This document shows, piece by piece, positions 25,549 through 37,500 of a stretch of 64,000 bases of DNA; positions within the stretch are counted from its first letter, which is position 1; every line of letters begins with the position of its first letter. The notes below the pieces were generated by a model that was given only the letters and a program-made list of their open reading frames with translations, ran no database searches and was not told the origin of the DNA. The stretch lies in NCBI RefSeq assembly GCF_037975245.1, contig NC_092572.1, positions 7,393,501-7,457,500 on the forward strand. Direction: 5' to 3'. The position numbers were made by a program, and so were the translations under genes. The DNA comes from Apostichopus japonicus. Taxonomy: Eukaryota > Echinodermata > Holothuroidea > Aspidochirotida > Stichopodidae.

Positions 25549-28500
25549 CTAACATTCGATAAAACCATTTTAACAGTTAAAGGGTGAATTGGAAGGTTTA
25601 TAGTCTTTTTTGAGGCAAAGGAATCGCCACACGACTTTACAACTTAACCCCACATGGTCATTGGCAACTTGTCACACCCATACACCAAAATCACGGTGCA
25701 CAATTCAATCAATCTCTCCTGGGGCACCATGTACTGTGCACCACATCCACATGGCCCCTTGGGGACTTTTCATAGAGTGCATCAGCCAATAACCGGCTCA
25801 CACAACTATATTTACAAGTCAACCTCGCAACTCCCATTCATATACCTGGATAAAGAGACGCAATGGAGATAACTAGTAATCAAACATTAATCGATAAGTG
25901 TTGTTTGAAATAAGATTTAACGTATATACAGCTGTCTTTTAATGTAATTAAATGTAATTATCTTAATATAAGCTAATCGTACTTAATGCTAGGTAATTAT
26001 TTGCATATAAGTTTCACATTAATTATCATTGTAGCGAAATGTATTAAAACAATTAATAGGAATCTCCAGTTTCAGTTTCTCTTTATATCCTCGTTTGACG
26101 TATATGAGAGACTTCAGTCCGCTACACATACAATAACAATTACAAAAAAAAAAAAAAGCCACGCCCTAACTCAACAGAGAGCTTCATCACATCTGTTCTT
26201 TCCAGTTACGCGAAACTTGGCAAGTTGCCATATCTTGAATTCCTGTTATGCATCTCTGGCGGACACTTCTGGGCAAGTTACCTGCACATTCCGTTGTTTA
26301 CTGATATAGCGATATATTCAACTAAAATAAGATTTCTACTTAATCATAACCAGCTAATTATAGCAACGAAATGTGGTCTAACCCTCGTTTGGCATCTTTA
26401 CGCAAGTCTGCATGAAAGTTTGTTTATCCGAGATAATTTCAACCTAAAAGCGTCAGTATAAATAGCATCCAAGTCCCCGAGATAGCATAACCACCCCACC
26501 CCCTCCCCCCAAACCTCCAAACACATCATTAGACTACAATTTACTGCAATGCGATTGTTCTAGTAATTATAGCGGAAGAAATGTTTTTAAACATATTTTC
26601 ATGAGCACAAAAATTAAGAGGGCCGTTTCTGCGATACTGTTAGGAGCTACAGTTCCTTTAAAGGAACTCTATTAGGACCGATACGATAGCGCCCTCTAAT
26701 GTCACGCTGACGATCCCCATTAAAGGAACGTGTTTCTACATTGCCTGGAATTCTTTTCATTTGACTTATTGGGTCACACAACTATAACCTAGGAAAACTG
26801 AACAATGCTTGGCGGTATAATTCCTAACTTACATTTCCGTGGAACAGTTCGAAGGTTTCATTAGCTTTGTATCCTGTTGAATTTGAGCGGCCTGCCAGCC
26901 TGCTTCGATTTGGTAGTCCGCATTGATATTCTCTGTAATTAATGACACATCTGAACATCTGGTTGGGTGTAGCAGTGTTTAACAGAACTATCGTCTAAAG
27001 CAACATTAGTACTGTACGTTGTTTTCGATAAAAAAAACATGTACCTCACATTTAGATAAATTGATATCCAAGTTGAATAGTCCGAAAAATTAAACATACA
27101 CTTTACGGCCATGCATTTCAACTGAGACGATCTTGTAATAAACCACATAGAAGTTCAACAGGATGAGGTGAATGTGTTAGGAGAAAATTGTGTAGGCTCC
27201 TATTGTATCACGTACATTACGGAGAACACTTTCGACCCTCACAGGAATGAGAACGTCGACGTCACATCTTACACGAAAAGGAAACATGGTTGTTTCTGTA
27301 CTTGAAATGATTATTAAAGTTTGTATGACTCACATCAAACATATATACGTAATATTTTCATTGTTTGATAAATAAATTACAGCAAATTAATTTGACACAA
27401 TAAGATTGAAATTCCACTTTATAGAGAAAAATAAGTAAACTAATAAGAAATACCAATAAATAGTTATAACCTGAGTAGTAACGTTTACATTTCTTTAAAC
27501 ATTGATAAATGTTTCTATAGTTACCTTCGGACATCATTTCCCAGAGTACGTTAGCAACATACCAGACATCGGAGAACTCCGTGTAGATACCTTCCGATAT
27601 GCATTCCGGGGCATGGTGAGGACAGTTTTGGAGATTCTGTAAGACGTATCTTAGGTCTCAATGCTGATATGTAACTTATATATATTTGCGATAGAATAAC
27701 ATATCATTGTAGACTTTAAGTTTCTGTTGCTTACGTCCGGTTTCTAAACATATAGATGCAACAACAGGATAAAAGTTTATAAATATAAGCTACATGGTGG
27801 CTGTGTATATTATGCAATCATTAAAACAGTATTATTAGTATGTCAATGGTTTTACATGTGTATATAGCAGCATAGATCATAGAAACGAGATGCCTTACTT
27901 GTGTATCTAGCAGCATAGAAACGAGATGCGTTGTATCTTCTCGGGTGCACATATCAAAGAGTTTGGTTGATCTCTCAGGTGTTACCAGGATTTTTCTTGC
28001 TTGAATACACGGGTGTGATAGCTGCAGATGAGACCACATGAAATATATATATATATATATATCCTATATAGCCTATATAGCCTATATATATATATATATC
28101 CTATATAGCCTATTTATATATCAGCATCCAATTGTATGGTATTAGAATGATGAATAACATATACGAATAACAAGAGTGCGTCGGAATTTGATATCGCCTC
28201 GCCGAAAACAACGTGTATTTGTATGCCGAAGACTATGATGAGAAAATGCGACATATATCAGAACATGAGACATACATCTTTGAAAACTTGAAATCACAGT
28301 AATGAACAAAATAAAGTAATAAAAAGAAGGTTAGTATTAATTTTCAAGAATATGTATTTCCAATTGATTAAATTTGATACCCCGTTTTCATGAAGATGTT
28401 GAAGTGCCTCCAGAATTTGAACAATGAAATGACGATTTTCTTTATAAAAGGTATCCACACTGGCACGATGCTTTGTTCTTTTCTCTTTCATATACGCGTC

Positions 28501-31500
28501 TAAAGTTTTCATACCAACGTATTCTTGCAATAGGAAAAGGGTATCTGTAAATAATAAAAGTGATATTGATATGTAGAATTGTGTATGATATTGTTTCTCC
28601 CTCTTGTTTATATATATGTATATATATTTATATACATATACATATATATATATATACATATATATAGATATGTTTATATATAATTATTATATTTATATTT
28701 CATGTGGCCTCATCTGCAGCTATCACACCCGTGTCTTCAAGCAAGAAAAACCAAGAAATATGAAACGCGAAAACTAAAAGAATACGTACGTGACAAAAGT
28801 ACTCGCTACCTGTTGGCTAAAACGCATTTGAAACAGTCATTGTATGCTTAGCACTTTCGATACCAGCATAGGCTTATAAAGATTACTTATTAGTTTTTAT
28901 TTATTACTAATTCCAGTTGGTTGAGCGAAGGTTTTACCTTATACCAGTTTATCAGGTCTTACATACAATAAAAACGCTCACTATTTTCAACGCAAATTCC
29001 CTCCACCTTTAAAAGGTATTCACAGTCTGGTAAAGCCAGGAGTCTTCTCACGTAATTGTCCCAATTAATTTCACCTTCGTCTATGGAATATGGAAAGATA
29101 GAGTTATGTATTTCTTCTTGGACTTTATCTATTATATCTTATGAACTATGATGTATCAACAATTCTCTTGTTGTTAAGCCCAATATAGCTAAGCAGTTAT
29201 CATAATTCTTTGGATAGTAATATAAGAGTAGGGTATAATGTGCAAAAATTTATTTTTTTAGAACTTTATAGAGACCCAAACGAATAATTTATAATATAGT
29301 TTAACAAAATTCAAAGAAATTCAGTGAAAAATGTGTCCGTACCTATAAACGTTGATATCAAAACACACGTCTTTTTGAAGGTAGACGTCGTAATTGTACC
29401 CATCCATCTGTTTGCTGAAAGTCCGGTTTCAAGTTTTAAGATGATATTCATTTGATCTCTTTCAAATATCTTTTGTCTGTCAACAGTTTCTGTTATTGAC
29501 GAATAAATATCTGTAAAAGAGGAGAACGATGGTATACTTCATTGATTTACAGTAACTGTAACCTTAATTCTCTCCCCGCTTGTAGTTGCATCTGTCGTTT
29601 CTGTAACAATAAGCTATTAAAGGGGGAGGGGCTGTTAACCCAACCCCCAACCTGGAGGAGCAGGGGCTCTGTTTAGTCAGGCTTCTCCCCTGTGACGTGT
29701 CTGGTGTGGTTTAACTCCTCGCCGGCATATCTCCCCAGGTTCTTTGATACAACACAAGCCTACCCGCCGCAACAAGGTACTAGCCCAGGAGAAGACTTCA
29801 GTGGTTAGATTGCGTATAAATCACGTAATATTGTAAAAATTTACATTTTCGAAATAAACATTGAAATGCTAGATTACTCAGGCCCATGTGGCCAGGTAAT
29901 CTGAGTAGAAGGGACATCCACAACTTATAAGGGGCAAAACACTCTTATGGTGTAGCTTTTGAATGTTGTGTTACACATGATGAGGGTAGAATTCGGGGAG
30001 GGGCTGCTCGTTTAATGTCTTAAAAAAACAGTTTGAATTGGTTCCGTAATTGTTGCCTTCTATTCTTGGAAATGATCGATATTGTGTGAATTGACTCCAT
30101 GTATGTATCGTCGTACATGTACGATGTAATGAAATCGAAAAGCAATTGAAGTTGTCAATGAGATGGTGTGGTCGCAAAATTAAAGGGACATAGTTACCTT
30201 CGTTTTTTGAGTGATCACAATCCGGTAAAGTTGGTAATTTCAGACTAGTAAGACATAAACAAGAAAACAAAAAACAACATATTAAAATGGCAAAAGGAAG
30301 ATTTGTAATCTGTCGATGCCAGTCCAAAAAAATAAAGAAAAACCATAATTCATTTTTTAAAGATGTAATTTGTCAATTGAGCAAATTTAATTTGTCTTCT
30401 ATTACATCTTATTCCATATCTTCGGCAATATATATATATATACATATATATATACATATATATATATATATACAGATATAGGTACTCATACACACAGTCG
30501 AGTACTCATATTGAGTCCATACTGGTTTTCGTATTCTAGATTAGTACTAGTTAATTGTACTCGTACTCTTCCTCGGAGGATTTATACTCCTACTTGTAAT
30601 CGAGATATTTTGTGGTCTAATATACCATCTAATTCAAAATGAAATATTCGTTCTTCAATGCAATTCGTCTTTTTCTTGCACGCATGATGTTGAGCTGTCA
30701 CCATCAGTATGGTGTAGCATATGGTATAGCATTGGTACTAGTATCGCTTAATTATGTGCATATTACATATTACATAAAACAAAAGACATGATATTATATG
30801 AACGTGACGGGTATGTGGTGTTTTTAAACTTATAGAAATATAAAGTACCTTTGAATATTCACTCCATGATCCGTTGATTCTGATATATTAACAAGAAAAT
30901 GGATTGCATAGAAGTTATCAACATTTTTTTAATAACTTTAAAACGTCTACCCATACACTGTATAATGTTAGTATATAAGTAAATTTCATGCACACAACTT
31001 AACTCTGTTTACCTTAACAGTGAAACTACTGAATGGTTCATATAACAATTGTAAGTGTATTATTGTTTTTTATTGGCTTACCATTGTCACCTTTAACGAC
31101 GTTGTTCATTGATTTTTCGGTACATTCCATTTCAAAAATGTCTTGGCTAGGGTTTGGCATATTCCTGAAACAAGAGCATAAGGAATTGGTACTTCATGTA
31201 ACAAAGATGAAACAAGCTAACAGTGTGCAACCCATTCTCCCGCTATCGTTACATGAAGCAATGCACTCGATACTCATGGCTCGTAAAGTAAATACTGTTC
31301 ATGTCCTGTAAACCATGTTACGAGCACAATGTAGTAATTACTGATGCACGGTTGTGGGACATGAACAGTAGTTGCTTTACCAATCATTAAATGCGAGTTA
31401 TTTAATACGCGATTAAATGAAGTCGCATCTAGTCGTTTTAAGTAGGCCTATGGATATACCTAAACAAGGCTTTTCTTTGTTCTCGGTATGACGAGTATCG

Positions 31501-34500
31501 GCTGAACAATGTTACCTCTGAAATATATAAACCTTGACAGAGTTGATAGAGAATGTGCAGATATTTTGCTTAAAAAATGGTCAAAGGGAAAGTGACGGAC
31601 ACTCTGGTCAGTTGAAAAGGAAACGATCTTTCAGAATGATGAGAATTTCCACAAAAATCTGATAGCTAGAATGTCTGTATTCTTGTTATCTTATAAACAG
31701 CATATTGATATTGCAAAATAACGATATTTATACTATGATGACGCATACATACCCACTGTAAGTAATAAAGGTCGCATCATCTGAAACAAAAAGCAAGTTT
31801 ATTCAAAATGGCGTAGACTTGTTAACAATGGGCACTATGTCAGATGTAGTCTTTGGTACTATTTGGTTGGCACTTAACGAAATAGCACAGACAAATTCGA
31901 ATTAGAGCTTACTGTAACATTACTTGCAAAATGAAATTGAGTCTAATAATTGTAACCTTGTTAAGATAAGGTTATCACAACAGATGTATAAGTCTTCAAG
32001 TGTTCACCGAATAAAAGATTAGATCGTTACTGGACTCATCAAGTTTTTGAAATTCAGAAAATTACACGAAACACAAGGCCTTTCTTGAATATGCTTTTGA
32101 GCTGAAAACTGAAATATTAGCAACATCGAAATCAACTGCGTAATAACTGTAAAAAGAGGGAGTAGGCCATTGTTTATTCCTCACATTCACTTAAGAAGGA
32201 GGAACAAAGTTATAATAGGCTAATAACAAACTTAATATTATAAACAAAGAGAGAAATAAGAATAACAACAAAGCGTTGTCTGTAACCAAAGAGTCATGAA
32301 TATTATAATTATGTCACATCTCAGGAAACTGAAGAAACACGAAAGCGTCGAAATTTTATTTACTAGAGTGGTGGGACTGAATTCTTCATTCTTGCCATCC
32401 TGATCACAATGTTATTCATGATAGATGGGATGCTGGTTTCCTTACATAATTTACATGTTTACCTTAATAATAAAGAAGAAAAGATGCAACAAGAAAACTT
32501 CTATAACACTTACTGGTTAACTTTCTCCTAAGGGAGCACGACGTTATTATCACAAATATCAATATGACGGAAGAAGCAGATACTAAAATGCTTATCGTTA
32601 GGCTATTCCATTGTCGTTGTTCTTGAGCAGCTTTGATGAAAAATAAGAGGTTATGAACAGGACAAAAAACATCATTCAACATAGTGATTTGATAAAGACA
32701 GTTTTATTTTCCAGAATCAAGATCATTAGCAAGCTCAATGATCAAGTGTAGATCCTATTCTCTCTTCATGTCTGTTTTTTTTATTGTCAAAATATTAGTT
32801 CATGCCAGATAGTCGTTGATTCATTCATATCGGAGGAAGTAAACGGCGATACAATAATTGACTTAGCGCAATGGTAATTCTGTTATACCTAGCCCGCCCT
32901 TCATAAATCGCTTATGCCTTTTCTGGGATACATTTTTTTGTCTAATGGTCTTTGCGTAGTGTAATTGCTCATTTCTTGTTGCGTTGTCAAACCGAAGCCT
33001 TTCTTTATAGTTCAAACTGTCACTGATTCGCAACTTTTATGTTGTTTAATGTTAATAATGTGTTCACAAGTACTAAATGTTTCACTTCATTTGCCATGAT
33101 TTGACCTAAGGACACTGAAAAACGAGCCGAATACAAACTTGCTTTTGGAATATTATACTGACCTTGATAATGTAAGATGAGAGTGCGATTAGCAGACAGG
33201 GCGTTATGATTCCCATTACTGGAACACGTGATGCTTCCCCACCTATGGTCGGCGGCTGCAAATTGCATGTCACTTATATAATTAAAAGTGCCATGGATGT
33301 ATTCATTTTCAATTTGACTTTGGCCGTCTGCTGTTTGCACCTCCTCATCGAAGATCCACGTTAGATTGACAACAGGCCTGGCGCCATATGCTACACATTG
33401 TAGCTGATACAAAACAGCTGGGCTCACTTCAAAAGGACTGGATACATTCATTTCATATAACACTATATGAATTATCGGTGTTGCTTAAAAAGGAAAAATA
33501 ATATTATAAGACGAGCTTTTGCCTAAGACTGTGACTATTTCGTGATGACATAGAATGTCACATTTTTCCTGTTTCACAACTTAATAGTTTCGTCATTCTG
33601 TTGTATCAGCTAACGTTCATACATCTCTTGTTGAGGAGAAGAAATATGAAAACAACACAATATCTGAAGAGACAAGAAATGATGATCTGAAAAGACCTTA
33701 CTTAAAGAATTATAAAAGTAATCTGTATAATCTACCCCGACAGTATTAGTGCAAAATAAAGTTGCCAAATATATGTTTGACTAGGGTATCATTAATTACC
33801 ACTGGCGAGAAATATTTGAAATGGAACATTTGCGATGTGCTTAGATCTTTAAAATAGCTGCACTTACCAATAACGTGTACCGTAGTGTTTATGGATAAAC
33901 TCCCTTTCATGCATGTAACAGTAGAATTGGAAATTTGAGATGGAAACGATATTTTGATACTGGCAAAAAGAAAATTGCTGGCATAATACTCAGAATAAGT
34001 TGACAAGTTTGTATGTTTATCAATATCCCAGATCATCTCTTCGTGGAAGGGAAACTCAGCCTTGCATGTTAGGTTGAATATTATGTTGGCTAATTCGAAT
34101 ACTTCCGACGAAACACGTCTTCCGTCCTTGATCAAAAACAGATTTCCGTTGGGGAATTCTTGGTATAAAGAAATGAAAACATTCAATGTTAAGTGTCAAG
34201 AGTCAGTAATGTTAACTTTTACTTTTCCCCTACGATGATAGTCAAGAAAGAGTGTGTGTAAAAGTAAGTAGGCCTGACGTTTTTGGCAAGCCATGTGGGA
34301 CAAACACTGCATAATATATCCGCGTATTAATTGGACTTTATACGCGTATTAATTGGAATATATACGCGTATATATTATTAGCCAATCATATGGCTTAAAT
34401 ATATCCGCGTATTAATTCGAATATATACACGTATTAATTCGAATAAATACACGTATTAATTCGAATATATACACGTCTTAAATAAAATACATATGGGGAA

Positions 34501-37500
34501 TAAATCCAATATATGCACGGATTAATTAGAATATACACGAAAAAACATTTCCGCTTTTGCTGTGTACATATACCAACGATAAATGTTTTGGCTGGCTCGC
34601 GAGATCGCTTCAAAAAGCGAAACTTTATACATTTACAACACATGTATATTTGAATTAATACGCGTTTATATTCGAATTAATACGCGGATATATTATGCGG
34701 TGTTTGTCCCACATGGCTTGCCATAGACGTTTCGATCCTGGCAGGGTCCGCAGAGGCTGAATGACAAGTAACTGTAACAGAAGGGACACATACACGCACT
34801 TAATACAGAAAGGGTTGATGAGCAGGGTGAACACAAAATGGATAGATGCAAGAGGAATAATATACAAGGGATGGAGAGAAGGGAGGAAACAACAGGGGGA
34901 AGAAGAGAGGTAGGAGATAAACTGTAAAGGGACAAAGAGAAGACTAAGGGAAGAGGGTAGAGAATATACTAGAGAAAAAATCAAGAAAAAACACGTGTGG
35001 AGGAGTGAAAAAGAAAACAAGGGGAAACAAGAGGAGATAAGGGGGGGGGGGAGCAGAAGAAATGTTAGTCGTGTCTTTCGTAAATGTTGAGCCCTTGAAG
35101 ATGAATGGTGCGAAGGTGTTGCATCCACGGTCTCTCTCTGCTAATTCATACTAGGTCAGGACGGCTACCTAAGGATTCAATCCCCGGTAGGGACATGTCA
35201 TTAATGGTAAAGAAACAACTGAGATGTAATCTTTATGTTTGCCATAATGATGGAAGTCAACCAAAATAGTAGGAAAACAGAATAGATTTATTTATTATAT
35301 TTCCTCCGTTCTGTATGCACAATATATATTCTGTGTTTTGTTTCTTATTGTCCAAATATTAGATCATTACGACTAGTCGTTGATTCGTTCATATAGGAGG
35401 AAGTTAACAGCTATACTTTAATTTATTAAACGGAATAAAAATAAACTGTTATACCTAGACTACCCTTCTTAAAGTGCTCCGGCTTTTCCGGCACTGTTAT
35501 GCCTAGCGGTCTTTATACAGTGCATTTGTTCATTTCCTGGAGCGTTCCGAAAGCAAAAGCAATCTTTAGTGATCAGAAATGTCACTTATCACAACTTAGA
35601 CACATGTATGTTGTTTAATGTTAATGATGTGTTCACAAGAACTAACTGTTTCACTCCATTTGCCATGATTTGCCCTAAGGACACTAAAACACGAGCCGGA
35701 TATACGACAAACTTGCTTTGGAATATTATACTGACCTTGATAATGTAAGATTAGAGTGCGATTAGCAGACAGGGCGTTATGATTCCCATTACTGGAACAC
35801 GTGATGCTTCCCCACCTATGGTCGGCGGCTGCAAATTGTATGTCACTTATATAATTAAAAGTGCCATGGATGTATTCATTTTCAATTTGTCTTTGGCCGT
35901 CTGCTGTTTGCATCTCCTCATCGAAGATCCACGTGAGATTGACAACAGGCCTGGCGCCATATGCTACACATTGCAGCTGATACAAAACAGCTGGGCTCAC
36001 TTCAAAAGGACTGGATACATTCATTTCATATAACACTATATGAATTATCGGTGTTGCTTAAAAAGGAAAAGTAATATTATAACACGAGTTTTTGCCTAAG
36101 ACTGTGACTATTTCGTGATGATATAGAATGTCACATTGTTCCCGTTTCACAACGTAATAGCTTCGTCATTCTGTTATTACAGCTAACGTTAATACAACTC
36201 TTGTTGAGGAGAAGAAATATGAACACAACACATTATCTGGAGAGACAAGAAATGATGATCTGAAAAGACCTTTCTTAAAAATTAATAAAAGTAATCTGTA
36301 TAATCTACCCCGACAGTATTAGTATAAAATATAGTTGCCAAATATATGTTTTATTAGGGTATCATTAATTACCGCTGGCGAGAAATATTTGAAATGGAAC
36401 ATTTGAGATGTGCTTAGTTCTCTAAAAATAAATATACTTACCAATAACGTGTACCGTAGTGTTTATGGATAAGCTTCCTTTCAAACATGTAACAGTGGAA
36501 TTGGAGATTTGAGACGGAAACGATATTGTGATACTGGAAGAAAGCAAATTGCTGACATAATACTCAGCATAAGTTGACAAGTTTGTACGGTTATCAATAT
36601 CCCAGATCATCTCTTCGTGGGAGGGAAACTCAGCCTTGCATGTTAAGTTGAATATTCTGTTGGCTAATTCGAATACTTCCGACGAAACACGTCTTCCGTC
36701 CTTGATCAAAAACAGATTTCCGTTGGTGAATTCTTGGTATAAAGAAAATAAAACATTCATTGTTAAGTGTCAAAAGTCAGTAATGTTAACTTTAACTTTT
36801 CCCTCACGATGGTAGTCAAGAAAGAGTGTGTGTAAAAGTAAGTAGGCCTGACGTTTCGATCCTAGCAGGATCCGCATAGGCTGAATGACAAGTAACAGTA
36901 ACAGAAGGGACACATACACGCACTTAATACAGAAAGGGTTCATGAGCAGGGTAAACAAAAAGACATAAATGTAAGAGAGTTAGTAGACAAGGGATGGAGA
37001 GAATGGAGAAACCAACAGGGGGAAGATTAGAAGTAGTAGATTAACTGTAAAGGGACAAAGAGATGACTAAGGGAAGAGGGTAGAGAATATACTAAAGAAG
37101 GATAAGACAAACGCATGTGGAGGAAGAAAGGCAAAAGAAAAAAAGAAGAAGAGGAAACTGGGGGGTGGGTTGGGGGAAGGGAGCAGAAGAAAGGTTAGTC
37201 ATGTCTTCGTGAATGTTGCACCCTTGAGGTTGAATGGTGCAAAGGCGTTGCATCCACAGTCTCTGTTTGCTAATTCGTACTTGGTCAGGACGGCTGCCTA
37301 AGGATTCACTCCCCTGTAGGGACATGTCATTAATGGTACTGTTGGGAAGATTAAAGTGCTCTCCAAACGGGGTTTCAGTCTACAAAGTGTTGACTGTGGA
37401 TCTGTGACTATAGAACAGCTTCTTAAAGGTCGATTTGGTTTCACTCACAAACTGGATGAAGCAAACTCTACAAGAGATCAGATATATGACATGAGAGGTA

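Noticed and set aside
34655-35128. 157-codon Ser/Leu-rich frame on the minus strand
   Set aside because: It arises from the purine-rich flank of the duplicated unit. The matching region at 36.9-37.2 kb does not preserve the frame.
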